The notes below the pieces were generated by a model. It worked only from the letters and a program-made list of their open reading frames with translations. It was not told the DNA's origin and searched no databases. 64,000 nucleotides of DNA from UMGS1590 sp963558655 (lineage in GTDB: Bacteria > Bacillota > Peptococcia > Peptococcales > Peptococcaceae), in assembly GCA_963558655.1 (NCBI GenBank), contig CAUWHJ010000010.1, positions 1-64,000 on the forward strand, read 5' to 3'. The position numbers and the translations under genes were made by a program. Below, one piece after another: positions 1-9,800 of the stretch. Numbering within the stretch: position 1 is the stretch's first letter; every line of letters begins with the position of its first letter.

Positions 1-250
1 CACGATGGCGAAAATAGCTGTGCAGCGCAGCAAGCATGGCGTTGATGCTCACGGGCGCATAACCTTGCGCTAAAAGATGGGTGCGCCACTCACAAACGGT
101 GTTCTTATCTATGGGGCGTCCGGAAAGCCATTGGGCAAAGGCACGCACATGGCGCAGATAGGCTGCGATGGTGCCAGGGCTGCGTTCTTCTTGTTGCAGG
201 TGCGCTCTATAAGCTTGCAGTGATTCGGTTTCTGTAAGGGTAATGGTCAT
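1..250 (-). CDS. Tyrosine recombinase/integrase, N-terminal part (runs off window)
   Basis: The first 83 codons of a gene that continues beyond the left edge. The ATG at 250 follows a GGAGG about eight bases upstream. The translation has the pattern of the SAM-like core-binding domain of XerC/XerD-type recombinases: LQAYRAHLQQEERSPGTIAA, then YLRHVRAFAQWL, a helix containing WRTHLLAQGY and SINAMLAALHSYF. The catalytic domain with the R-H-R-Y residues is outside the window, so I cannot tell a chromosome-dimer resolvase (XerC/D) from a phage or transposon integrase. It lies just downstream of the aspS terminator and is transcribed away from it. No attachment site or other mobile gene is visible beside it. 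Confidence 0.8.
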   Translation of the reverse strand, partial: MTITLTETESLQAYRAHLQQEERSPGTIAAYLRHVRAFAQWLSGRPIDKNTVCEWRTHLLAQGYAPVSINAMLAALHSYFRHR

Positions 251-318
251 GAGGAGAGCCTCCTTTTCGTTATTGTCTAAACTATTTTTCCTATTTTATC
301 ATTTTTATGAGCGCACAC

Positions 319-356
319 AAAAAAGCCCCATCCGTTTTGACGGATGGGGCTTTTTT
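319..356. terminator. Bidirectional intrinsic terminator after aspS
   Basis: Perfect 10-bp stem GCCCCATCCG / CGGATGGGGC (325-334 and 341-350) with a six-base loop, flanked by six A on the left and six T on the right. It ends the relA-hisS-aspS operon on the minus strand, ten bases past the aspS stop codon, and would also stop plus-strand transcripts. Confidence 0.9.
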
Positions 357-365
357 AACGAACGC

Positions 366-2171
366 TTATTCTGCGTCTTGTTTTTTCTCTTTGTCTTTCA
401 CATCCACTTTGATGTGCAGTTCACGCAGCTGCTTGCGGTCAACCGGAGATGGCGCATCGGCCATGAGGTCAGCAGCGTTTTGCGTTTTAGGGAAGGCGAT
501 GACGTCGCGAATGGTGTCGCGTTTCGCCATGAGCATGAGCATACGGTCGATACCAATGGCCAAACCGCCATGTGGTGGCGCACCGTATTCGAAGGCATCA
601 AGAAGCATGCTGAAACGTTCGCGGTACACTTCTTCGGAAAGACCGAGAAGGTCGAACATTTTTTCCTGCAACTTGCGGTCATGAATACGAATACTGCCGC
701 CGCCAAGTTCAACACCGTTCAGAACGATATCGTAAGCGCGGGAACGGATTTTATCAAGCTGGTCTGGATATTTTTCCAGGTCTTCTTCGATTGGCGCGGT
801 GAATGGATGGTGCATAGCGGTGTAGCGTTTTTCTTCGTCGCTCCATTCAAAGAGTGGGAATTCAGTCACCCAAAGCAGGTTAAATTTGTTTTCATCAATG
901 AGGTTACGTTTGCGCGCCAGTTCCAAACGCAAATGCCCAAGACTGTCGTTGACAATCTTGAAGCTGTCGGCGCCAAAGAAGATGACGTCGCCCACTTCGG
1001 CGTTGGTGGCTTCGCAGATGCGTTTCACCATGTCATCGGTGAGGAATTTGGTGATTGGCGATTTAATGCTGCCATCTGGCTGCATGACAAAATAAGCCAA
1101 ACCTTTGGCACCATAGATGGCAACATATTTGCCAAGGGCATCTAGCTCACGACGGCTAAGGTCGGCCATGCCTTTAGCGTTGAGTGCTTTCACGGTGCCG
1201 CCGTTTTCCAGTGCCTGGTCGAACACTTTGAATCCGCAGCCACCGCGTACAACATCGGAAAGTTCGATGAGTTCAAGGCCGAAACGCGTATCCGGCTTGT
1301 CGGAACCATAGCGGCTCATAGCTTCTGCCCAGGTCATGCGTGGCAGTGGCAGCGGAATGTCCACACCGAGCACTTCTTTGAAGGCATGAGCTACCATTTG
1401 TTCGGTGAGTTCCATGACTTCTTCTTCATCGACAAAGCTCATTTCCAAGTCGAGCTGGGTAAATTCTGGCTGGCGGTCGGCACGCAGGTCTTCATCGCGG
1501 AAGCAGCGGGCAACCTGGAAATATTTTTCCATGCCGCTGACCATAAGCAGCTGCTTATATTGCTGTGGAGACTGTGGCAGAGCATAGAAATCGCCGGCGT
1601 TGAGACGGCTAGGCACGAGGAAGTCGCGTGCGCCTTCTGGGGTGCTACGCATGAGGATTGGGGTTTCGATTTCCCAGAAGCCGCGTTCGTCCAGATAATC
1701 ACGCACACTCTTTAACACCTGATGGCGCATTTGCAGATTCTTCTGCATGATTGGGCGGCGCAGGTCGAGATAACGGTATTTCAGGCGAATGTTTTCGTCC
1801 ACATCGGTATCGTCAACCAGTGCATATGGTGGTGTTTTGGCTGCATTGTAGATGATGAGTTCGGTGGCAATAACATCAATCTGGCCGGTAGCGAGCTTGT
1901 CGTTTTCCATGCCTTCCGGACGAGGGCGCACGGTGCCGCGCACACCAAGAACGTATTCGCTGCGAACGTGTTCAGCGCGGGCGAAAACATCGGCGTCGCA
2001 CAGTTCTGGGTTGACAGTCACCTGCACAATGCCGCTGCGATCACGCAAGTCGATGAAGATGACGCCACCATGGTCGCGGCGCTTCTGGACCCAACCGGTG
2101 ACAATAACTTCTTGGTCAACATTGTCAAGCGAGAGCTGGGTGCAATAATGGGTTCTCTTTAACGGTAACAT
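366..2171 (-). CDS. aspS: Aspartate--tRNA ligase
   Basis: Class II aminoacyl-tRNA synthetase of 601 residues, the usual size of the bacterial-type enzyme that carries the GAD insertion. It charges tRNA-Asp in the cytoplasm. Visible parts are an N-terminal OB-fold anticodon-binding domain (VTGWVQKRRDHGGVIFIDLR), motif 2 (FRDEDLRADRQPEFTQLDLE) and motif 3 near the C terminus (GLAIGIDRMLML). The tail is Lys/Asp rich. The start follows GTGAGG, which overlaps the end of hisS; only nine bases separate the genes, so HisRS and AspRS are co-transcribed as in many Bacillota. I cannot tell from sequence whether it also charges tRNA-Asn. No asnS or gatCAB lies in this window. Confidence 0.97.
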   Translation of the reverse strand: MLPLKRTHYCTQLSLDNVDQEVIVTGWVQKRRDHGGVIFIDLRDRSGIVQVTVNPELCDADVFARAEHVRSEYVLGVRGTVRPRPEGMENDKLATGQIDVIATELIIYNAAKTPPYALVDDTDVDENIRLKYRYLDLRRPIMQKNLQMRHQVLKSVRDYLDERGFWEIETPILMRSTPEGARDFLVPSRLNAGDFYALPQSPQQYKQLLMVSGMEKYFQVARCFRDEDLRADRQPEFTQLDLEMSFVDEEEVMELTEQMVAHAFKEVLGVDIPLPLPRMTWAEAMSRYGSDKPDTRFGLELIELSDVVRGGCGFKVFDQALENGGTVKALNAKGMADLSRRELDALGKYVAIYGAKGLAYFVMQPDGSIKSPITKFLTDDMVKRICEATNAEVGDVIFFGADSFKIVNDSLGHLRLELARKRNLIDENKFNLLWVTEFPLFEWSDEEKRYTAMHHPFTAPIEEDLEKYPDQLDKIRSRAYDIVLNGVELGGGSIRIHDRKLQEKMFDLLGLSEEVYRERFSMLLDAFEYGAPPHGGLAIGIDRMLMLMAKRDTIRDVIAFPKTQNAADLMADAPSPVDRKQLRELHIKVDVKDKEKKQDAE

Positions 2172-2180
2172 ATTCTGGCC

Positions 2181-3434
2181 TCACTTTATAAAATCTAAAA
2201 CGTTATCTAGTGCTACATTTTCCTGCGTGCTTTGTGCCATGTCGCGCACCACACAAACGCCCTGGGCGAGTTCGTCGTCACCAACAATGATGGTATAGCG
2301 GGCGTGGTTTTTGTCGGCTGCTTTCATTTGCGCTTTCATGCTTTTAGAAAGGTAGTCGGTTTCCACCTTAAGCCCTTTCTGGCGCAGTGCATGGGTGAGC
2401 TTGAAGCACACTTCTTTGGCGGCATCGCCAAGCGGCGCTACATACACGTCGATGGCGGTATCCACAGGCAGTTCAATGCCTTCTTCGGCAACGGTTAAGA
2501 ACACACGCTCCATGCCGGCAGCAAAGCCCACGCCCGGAACGTCGTCGCCGCCAATCTGGCTGACAAGCTTGTTATAACGGCCGCCGCCGCAAATGGCATT
2601 CTGCTGGCTGCCCACTTTGTTCATAATGACTTCAAAGGCTGTCTGGGTGTAGTAATCCAGCCCACGCACGAGGGTGGTGTCCACCTCATACTGAATGCCA
2701 ACGCTTTCAAGATAAGCGCACACTTTTTCAAAATGGCTCTTGCAGTCATCGCAAGCATAGTCGAGGGTGGTTGGCGCACCAGCAGCAACCGCCTTGCAGC
2801 CTTCTTCTTTGCAGTCTAAAAGGCGCAGTGGATTTTTTCCCAAGCGCTCCAGACAAGTTGGGCAAAGCTGGTCTTTGTACTGGCTGAAATAATCTTTCAG
2901 CGCCTGCTGATAGCGTGGGCGGCAGTGATCGCAGCCAACGGTGTTAATGAGCACGCTCAGGCTTTGCAAGCCCAGTTTGCTGAAAAGATCCACAGCAAAG
3001 GTGATGACTTCGGCATCAACGATGGGTTCGGCGCTGCCGAGCACTTCGCAGCCCAGCTGATGGAACTGGCGGTAACGCCCTGCCTGTGGCTGGTCGTAGC
3101 GAAACATTGGCCCAATGTAGTAGAGCTTTGCCGGCAGCGACTGGGCAAACAGCTTGTTCTCTACAAAAGCACGCACCACACCAGCGGTGCCTTCTGGGCG
3201 CAGAGTGACATGGCGCAAGCCTTTATCCTCAAAGGAGTACATTTCTTTGGAAACAATGTCCGATGTTTCACCAACACTGCGTAGAAACAGTTCGGTGTGT
3301 TCAAAAATCGGGGTGCGAATTTCTTTATAGTGGTAATTCGCAAATTGCTCGCGAATCAGCTTCTCGAGATACTGCCACTTTTCTACCTCACCTGGCAGAA
3401 AATCGTTGGTGCCTCTCGGTTTGGTTGTTAACAT
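2181..3434 (-). CDS. hisS: Histidine--tRNA ligase
   Basis: Class II histidyl-tRNA synthetase of 417 residues. The N terminus MLTTKPRGTNDFLPGE, the motif 2 region (YIGPMFRYDQPQAGRYRQFH) and the histidine-binding motif LVRGLDYYTQTAFEV are diagnostic. A HisRS anticodon-binding domain fills the C terminus. The open frame extends 20 codons upstream, but the ATG at 3434 follows GGAGG at normal spacing and matches the family N terminus, so I used it. A 21-base palindrome lies about 30 bases upstream. The gene follows the metallo-hydrolase after about 100 bases and is followed at once by aspS. I looked for a T-box leader; the gap is too short and lacks its conserved core. Confidence 0.97.
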   Translation of the reverse strand: MLTTKPRGTNDFLPGEVEKWQYLEKLIREQFANYHYKEIRTPIFEHTELFLRSVGETSDIVSKEMYSFEDKGLRHVTLRPEGTAGVVRAFVENKLFAQSLPAKLYYIGPMFRYDQPQAGRYRQFHQLGCEVLGSAEPIVDAEVITFAVDLFSKLGLQSLSVLINTVGCDHCRPRYQQALKDYFSQYKDQLCPTCLERLGKNPLRLLDCKEEGCKAVAAGAPTTLDYACDDCKSHFEKVCAYLESVGIQYEVDTTLVRGLDYYTQTAFEVIMNKVGSQQNAICGGGRYNKLVSQIGGDDVPGVGFAAGMERVFLTVAEEGIELPVDTAIDVYVAPLGDAAKEVCFKLTHALRQKGLKVETDYLSKSMKAQMKAADKNHARYTIIVGDDELAQGVCVVRDMAQSTQENVALDNVLDFIK

Positions 3435-3462
3435 ATTCTGGCCTCCGTTTATACAGTGAAAA

Positions 3463-3483
3463 GTTCGTTGCCAGGCAACGAAC
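3463..3483 (-). repeat. Palindrome upstream of hisS
   Basis: GTTCGTTGCC, one central A, then GGCAACGAAC: perfect 10-bp arms with almost no spacer. On the minus strand it is followed by TTTTC and then by the hisS ribosome site. It could be an operator, or a weak attenuator of read-through into hisS-aspS. The T-run is short for a terminator. Confidence 0.5.
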
Positions 3484-3540
3484 CTCTTACTCACTTAGAA
3501 CTATAAAAAATTGTAGCGAAGGGCACGGGCTTTGTCAACA

Positions 3541-4182
3541 CTAGGCTTGGTAACGCATATAGGGATTATGCGCCCGCTCCCATGCCATGGTGCTCTTTGG
3601 GCCGTGACCAGGAAAAACGACACACGCATCATCAAGCGGCGCCAGTTTTTGCTGCACGCTGGCGAGAATCTCATCGTAACTGCCGCTCGGAAAATCGGTG
3701 CGGCCAACGGTGCCCTTAAAGAGGGTGTCACCGGTAAATGCCACGTTCATTTCTGCCAGCCAGAGCACGCAGCCGCCTTTGGTGTGCCCCGGTGTGTGCA
3801 ACACCTGCACACGCTGACCGGCGAGCGTGAGCACATCGCCATCAGAAAGAGCGTAGTCTGCGGTAAGCCCTGCCGTTTCGCTCTTGCCAAAAAGGTCGCA
3901 GAGCGGTGGCTTAAGCCATTCATCATCTGCGGCATGAAGATAGAAAGGAATATTGTAGCGTGCTTTTAACGCTGGCACGGCGCCAATGTGGTCCCAATGA
4001 CCATGGGTGTTCACAATGGCTTTTGGCGTTAAGCCTTCTTTATCCAGAAAGTCGATGATGCGCTCTGCTTCCGCACCCGGGTCAACCAAAAACGCTTCAC
4101 GGCTTGTTTCGTTATAGACAATATAGCAATTTTCTTCCAAAGGCCCTACGGCCATAATTTTCATTTTCACCTGCGTCAACAC
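3541..4182 (-). CDS. Metallo-beta-lactamase-fold hydrolase (glyoxalase II-like)
   Basis: 213-residue MBL-fold protein with the metal-binding motif THGHWDHIG (HxHxDH), a downstream His in HTPGHTKGG, an Asp in FTGDTLF and the C-terminal FPGHGP. This is the small YcbL/GloB-like family, often called hydroxyacylglutathione hydrolase; its substrate in low-GC Gram-positives is unknown. It sits between dtd and hisS, a conserved placement in Bacillota that suggests a housekeeping thioesterase-type role. Start uncertain: GTG at 4182 opens the frame nine bases after dtd, but relatives usually begin near the ATG at 4164 (MKIMAVGPLEENCY). A GAGGTG at the GTG could serve as ribosome site for that ATG. Confidence 0.85.
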   Translation of the reverse strand: MLTQVKMKIMAVGPLEENCYIVYNETSREAFLVDPGAEAERIIDFLDKEGLTPKAIVNTHGHWDHIGAVPALKARYNIPFYLHAADDEWLKPPLCDLFGKSETAGLTADYALSDGDVLTLAGQRVQVLHTPGHTKGGCVLWLAEMNVAFTGDTLFKGTVGRTDFPSGSYDEILASVQQKLAPLDDACVVFPGHGPKSTMAWERAHNPYMRYQA

Positions 4183-4190
4183 CTCGTTTC

Positions 4191-4640
4191 TCAGAATTGT
4201 TTTGTTGAATCTAAGAGCATGGTCACCGGCCCATCGTTGACCAGCGCCACTTCCATGTGCGCCTGAAACTGGCCGGTTGCCACGTTCAAGCCAAGATGCC
4301 GCAGGGCTTCGTTAAAGGCATCGTATAGTGCCTGCCCCTGCTCTGGACGAGCCGCTTCGGTAAAGGACGGACGGCGCCCACGGCGGCAATCGCCATAGAG
4401 GGTAAACTGGGATACGCTCAAGATGCTGCCGCCAATGTCCTGCACCGACAAGTTCATCTTATCGTCTGCATCTTCAAAAATGCGTAAGCCAGCCACTTTT
4501 TCTGCCAGATATTTGGCATCGTTTTCTGTATCGGCGTGGGTAACGCCAAGAAATACGAGCAAGCCATGGCCACATTCGCCAATGAGGTTGCCCTCCACGG
4601 TAACGCTGGCTTTTTGCACCCGTTGTACAACTGCTCTCAT
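4191..4640 (-). CDS. dtd: D-aminoacyl-tRNA deacylase
   Basis: 149 residues, full length for DTD. The enzyme removes D-amino acids mischarged onto tRNAs. Both family signatures are present: SQFTLYGD with its active-site Ser-Gln and the cross-subunit Gly-cisPro motif NDGPVT. The N terminus MRAVVQRVQKASVTVEG is typical. The start has a GGAGGAGGAAG ribosome site, and the gene begins 16 bases after relA ends. This relA-dtd pairing recurs across Bacillota. Confidence 0.96.
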   Translation of the reverse strand: MRAVVQRVQKASVTVEGNLIGECGHGLLVFLGVTHADTENDAKYLAEKVAGLRIFEDADDKMNLSVQDIGGSILSVSQFTLYGDCRRGRRPSFTEAARPEQGQALYDAFNEALRHLGLNVATGQFQAHMEVALVNDGPVTMLLDSTKQF

Positions 4641-4656
4641 GTTCTTCCTCCTCCGC

Positions 4657-6852
4657 CTAATCGCGACGCACGGTAAAGACGTCTGGAATGGCGTTGATTT
4701 TTTCCATCACAATGTTCAGCTCCTGCAAATCGCTGACTTCCGCTGTAATTTCCATCAGCACCATGTGCTCTTTCACGCGGGAGGTGATGGAAGCGATGTG
4801 CACCTGCGAGTCGTTGATGAGCGCCATCACATCTGGCGTAATTTTTGGGCGGTCGAGGGCTTCCACGAAAATCTGTACTTCGTAAACGGAGTTTTCGTAG
4901 CCCTCCCAGTTGACATCAATGAGTCGCGCATGGTCTTTTTCGCTGAGGCTCTGGATATTTCGACACTCGCGATGATGCACGGTGATGCCGCTGCCGCGTG
5001 TGATGTAGCCAACAATCGGATCGCCCGGCACCGGTTTGCAGCAGTTGGCAAACTTCACATCCACATCGCCCATGCCCTGAATGGAGATGCCGCCGATGTT
5101 CTTTTTCCCAGGCGCACGGCGGTTGCTCTTTGCATTGAGCTGGTTTTCGATGCTCTTATCGTCATCATGCACTTCCAACTCAGCCAGAGCGCTCTTAAAT
5201 TCTTCACGCATACGGTTGACCACTTGCATGGTGCTGACGCCGCCGACGCCAATGCCAACGTACAGGTCGTCCGATGTTTTATAGCCGAGCTTGTTGCAAA
5301 TGCGATTGATGTTATCTACATTGAGGAAAACAGATTCCGCACCAGCATGATGGATTTTCACATAATGTTCAAAAGCGTCCTTGCCGTTTTTGAGATTTTC
5401 CTCACGTTTGTTTTTCTTCAGCCAGGCACGAATCTTGTTCTTGGCTTGCGGCGTTTTCACCAGCTTGAGCCAGTTGCTGCTTGGGCCGCGGCTGTTTTTG
5501 GAGCGCAAAATTTCAACAGTATCGCCAGTTTGCAGCTCGTAGTCAAAAGGAACGATTTTGCCGTTGACTTTGGCGCCTACGCATTGATTGCCGATTTCGG
5601 TATGCACACGATAGGCAAAGTCGAGCGGGCTGGAGCCGGTTGGCAATTCGTACACTTCGCTGGCTGGCGAAAACACAAAGACGGTGTCGCTGAACAGTTC
5701 GAGCTTGATGTTATCGAGAAATTCCTTGCTGTCAACAGCATCCTGCTGTAATTCTTTGAGCTTTTGCAGCCAATCAAGCTGGTTCGCGTCTTTGGTTTTA
5801 TCGCTGCCACCGTTTTGCTTGTACAGCCAGTGGGCAGCAACCCCGTATTCGGCGATTTGGTGCATCTCAAAGGTGCGAATCTGAATTTCAAAACGTTCGC
5901 CGCGTGGGCCAATAACCGTGGTATGCAGCGATTGATACAGGTTTGGTTTTGGCATCGCAATGTAATCTTTGATGCGCCCCGGCACCGGTTTCCACAGCGA
6001 GTGCACCAAACCGAGCACAATGTAGCAATCCTGCACGGTGTTGACAAGCACGCGAATGGCGATGAGGTCATAAATTTCATCGAGGTCTTTGTGTTTGGTG
6101 ACCATCTTGCGATAAATGCTGTAAAAATGCTTTGGTCTGCCGGCAATTTCGTATTCCAGATGCACGGCGTCCATTTCCAGCTTGAGGTCACGAATGACTT
6201 CATCGATGTATTCCAGGCGTTCCTGCCGTTTCATTGAGATGCGCTCTACCAAGTCGTAATAAATTTCTGGTTCGAGATAGCGCAGAGACAGGTCTTCCAG
6301 TTCCCATTTCAGCTTGATGATACCAAGACGGTCGGCCAGTGGGGAATAGATTTCCAGCGTTTCCTGAGCGATGCGCTTTTGTTTTTCCGGCGATTGGAAA
6401 CTCATGGTACGCATATTATGCAGTCGGTCGGCCAGCTTGATGATGATAACGCGAATATCCTGAGCCATCGCAATGAACATTTTGCGATAACTTTCAAGCT
6501 GCCGCTCTTCTTTGGAATGACACTGGATTTTATCCAGTTTGGTGACGCCTTCGACAAGAAACGCCACTTCTTTATTGAACTTTCTTTCCAAATCCAGGCT
6601 GCTGCAATCGGTGTCCTCCACCACATCATGCAGCAAACCGGCAGCAATCGCATTATCGTCCATGCCAAGGTCTGCAAGAATAATCGCCACATTCACCGGA
6701 TGAATGATATAGGGTTCGCCTGATTTGCGGTACTGACCTTCGTGCATCTCACGGGCAAACTCATAGGCCTCTTCGATCATGACGGTATCTGCCTGAGGAT
6801 TATTTTCTAATACAACTTTAATCAAATCATCGTAATCAACTTGATGGCTCAT
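4657..6852 (-). CDS. relA: Bifunctional (p)ppGpp synthetase/hydrolase
   Basis: 731-residue long RelA/SpoT homologue (Rel) that makes and degrades the alarmone (p)ppGpp. Order of domains: HD hydrolase with an intact HDxxED (LLHDVVEDTDCS, about residue 75), synthetase with SIYRKM and EIQIRTFEMHQIAEYGVAAH, TGS (DTVFVFSPASEVYELPTGS, about 395), a linker region with conserved NCCKPVPGD, and a C-terminal ACT/RRM domain. An intact HD box and complete synthetase motifs suggest both activities are kept. The ATG at 6852 overlaps the recJ stop (ATGA) and is preceded by GGGAGGTG inside recJ, so translational coupling is likely. Confidence 0.96.
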   Translation of the reverse strand: MSHQVDYDDLIKVVLENNPQADTVMIEEAYEFAREMHEGQYRKSGEPYIIHPVNVAIILADLGMDDNAIAAGLLHDVVEDTDCSSLDLERKFNKEVAFLVEGVTKLDKIQCHSKEERQLESYRKMFIAMAQDIRVIIIKLADRLHNMRTMSFQSPEKQKRIAQETLEIYSPLADRLGIIKLKWELEDLSLRYLEPEIYYDLVERISMKRQERLEYIDEVIRDLKLEMDAVHLEYEIAGRPKHFYSIYRKMVTKHKDLDEIYDLIAIRVLVNTVQDCYIVLGLVHSLWKPVPGRIKDYIAMPKPNLYQSLHTTVIGPRGERFEIQIRTFEMHQIAEYGVAAHWLYKQNGGSDKTKDANQLDWLQKLKELQQDAVDSKEFLDNIKLELFSDTVFVFSPASEVYELPTGSSPLDFAYRVHTEIGNQCVGAKVNGKIVPFDYELQTGDTVEILRSKNSRGPSSNWLKLVKTPQAKNKIRAWLKKNKREENLKNGKDAFEHYVKIHHAGAESVFLNVDNINRICNKLGYKTSDDLYVGIGVGGVSTMQVVNRMREEFKSALAELEVHDDDKSIENQLNAKSNRRAPGKKNIGGISIQGMGDVDVKFANCCKPVPGDPIVGYITRGSGITVHHRECRNIQSLSEKDHARLIDVNWEGYENSVYEVQIFVEALDRPKITPDVMALINDSQVHIASITSRVKEHMVLMEITAEVSDLQELNIVMEKINAIPDVFTVRRD

Positions 6853-9800
6853 GGTTTCACCTCCCTACCATGCCAATCCGCAGGTCTGAGCGCGCTGCGA
6901 ATGATGGTTTCCAGCTGGTTGATGTCGCGCACAAAAGCAATTTTTTCAAACTGTGCCAGTGCACGTTCTTCGCAAGTGCCTTCCAAATAGGTTGGTGATT
7001 CGGAAAGATTGCGCCGAGCTGGATTTTTTTCAACTGTGATGGTCATGTCGGTGTCTGTTTGCCGCACGCACAAGAACGAAAGCTCTTCAAAAATAGCCAG
7101 TGCCTGCCGCCAGCTGCGTCTGGTGGTGCCTTCTAAAAGGCGCACAAGCTCTTCTTCCAGCGCTTCTCTCCCCCCGCTCAGAACGTAGTCTCGGCTGCGT
7201 GCCAAGGCCTTGAGCAACTGATACATTTTCCCCAACAAATCGCGTGATGGCACACGATCAGCGATAATCATTTCATTAAGCGCCAGATCTTTTTCGCTGT
7301 ACAGCAGATGCACCCTGCCTTCTTCGCCGTCACGCGCGCAGCGGCCGGACAACTGGTTAAAGGCTTCCACCGAAAAACATGGATGATACAGCACCACATT
7401 GCGAATATCGGCGATATGTACGCCTTCGCCAAAGGCGGTGGTGGCAAAAAGAAGGCGAATCTCACCTTCTTTGAAGGCTGTTTCGATGGCGTAGCGTGCT
7501 TGTTTTGGCAGGCCGCCATGGTAATAGCCCACCAGCGGACGCAGGGTGTAAGGCAAAATTTCACGCAAACGCTGCGAAAGCCCAAAGGCCTGCTTGCGGC
7601 TGTTCACATAGCAGATGGTTTTCTCCGGATGCATGAACAAACGATAAAGATAGACAAGTTTTTTATCTGTGCGTCTAGCATCGACAATATGTAAATTATA
7701 GCGGATATAGTCGTCAATATAAAGCCCTGCGCCGGAAATAATTTCGGCAAACGCCTTTTGTTCTGTGGGTGGCACGGTTGCTGTAAGGTAGGTCCAAACA
7801 GCATTTGGATAAGCCGGCTTGAGTGCGCTAATGGCTTTATAGGCAGGGCGTTGGTCGAGCAGATGATGGGCTTCGTCCAGAACAAACTGGCCAATGCGTG
7901 CCGCCTGTGCACGAAAACGCGCTTCCTGGCGCACAAAAAATTCCGGTGTCACAAAGAGCACATCCACGCTGCCTTCCTCAAGCGCCGCATACAGCTGCGC
8001 CCGCTCTTCCTGCGAAAGGTCACCATTGCCTTTATAGATGCGGTAGCCCAGCGGCACCAAATGGTCGCACAGCGCCAGATATTGGTCGGCAATGAGCGCT
8101 TTCAGCGGTGAAATAACCACCGTCATGCGTTTTTCACGCCGTGCCAGCACAGCAGCCGCCAGCTGATAAATCAACGATTTGCCGCGGCCTGTTGGCATGA
8201 TGACCGCTGTATCTTCATGGCGTTCAAGAATGTTGGCAATGGCGGCTTCCTGAATAGGCAAAAGTGCGCCGTCCTCAATGAAGGCATCGGTCAGAAAAGC
8301 AAGTAAATCTTCCTGCGCCAGAGCGTCCCACTCAACCACGGTCTCTGCCGCCTGCGTTCGCTCCGCTTCCGCCTGTGCGCTCTGCACAAGAATGTTGACG
8401 CCCCGCATGGTGTCATCGTCACCGGTGATTTGTTCCAAATGCGCGCTGTAAATGGCGCCGAGATCCATCAATGGTGCCAGCTGAGCGGCAATCTCCCGTG
8501 ACAAATAGCCAATTTTTTCGCCGCCCTGTGTGAGACAGGCTATGGCGTTTGCATCGGCAGGATTTTGGTGCTCACGCAAGAGCGCCAGCTCTTCCCCCAC
8601 TGAAAGGTGTGCAATGATGCTCTGGCGGTCGTCAAAACTGACGCCCTTGAGCTTCGTATAAAAGCGGGGCTGGTCGGCAATGCCCGTGGCAGCCCCCAGA
8701 TAATTGCCGCCCTGCGCCATAAAGGTACGCAAAAGCGGCGCTTCCTCGGCCTGCCAGGAAGGCATGATGTCTGTCACTTGCAGCTGAATACCGCAAATGC
8801 CGCGGAAACAATGCTCTTCCAAATGAAAGGCAAAATCGTAACGGTGCTTCTCGGAAAATTCATAGTGCCCCCAGCGAAAGGCAATCGCCGGAATGGTTTC
8901 GCCTTGGCTGTCCTTAAAGCGCAAGCGCAGGTGGTCGCCTTCGCTTCCCACCGGTTGATGCTCAAAACGCCACTGATGTTCCAGCGCAAAAAGCGGTTCT
9001 GCATTTTCACAACCGCAAGGCTCTAAGAGCCGCAAGGCTTCTTCAAGGGCAGCATCGGCTTCGTCTAAGGTGATGACATCGTCAATCCAAAGAATGTTTT
9101 CTTCTGCCATCTCAGTTTCATAACGTGCTGCCACCGCACGAAACGCCGTCTTAAACGCTTCAAGGTTTTCTTTTTTCAAAGAAAGCCCCGCTGCCATTTC
9201 GTGCCCCCCAAATTGTAGCAGGTGCTCCGATACAGCATCCAGCCCTTCATAAAGATGAAAGCCTTTCACGCTGCGTGCGGAGCCGGTGTAAACGTCCGGC
9301 TTTTCCTTGCTGGTAGTGAGCACAATAGCAGGGCACTGAAAGTGTTCCACCAGGCGCGAAGCCACAATGCCAATAACCCCCGGATGCCAGTTTTCGCCCA
9401 CAGCAATGGCGCAATGAAGCCGCCCTGTGAAATCCTCAAACTGGGCAATGGCTTCTTTGGTGATGGTGCGCTCCATTGTTTTGCGCGTCTCGTTGTAGTC
9501 ACGCACTTTTTCTGCCAGTGCCGTGATGTCCCCCTCCGGCTTTGGCGCAAACAATGCCAGCGCATCAGATGTTTCATCAAGACGGCCGCAAGCGTTGATA
9601 CATGGCGCAATGCGAAAAGCAATGTCCGACGCTTTCACGCCAGCCTCGCCACACATCAGCTGCACCAATGCCGCCAGCCCCGGACGTGGCTTCTCGCCAA
9701 TGCGGCGCAGCCCTTCGCGCACCAAAATGCGGTTGTCATCCACCAGTGGCACCAAATCTGCCACTGTTGCCACCGCCACGAGGTCTAAAAGGGCGCGCCG

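Noticed and set aside
243..1145. 300-codon frame on the plus strand
   Set aside because: It runs antisense to aspS, has no ribosome site and shows no family resemblance.
3435..3540. T-box leader for hisS (and for tyrS at 19603-19641)
   Set aside because: Both leaders are too short and lack the AGGGUGGNACCGCG core.
4423..5751. 442-codon frame on the plus strand opposite dtd and relA
   Set aside because: Antisense shadow caused by biased codon use of relA; low-complexity, His/Phe-rich translation.
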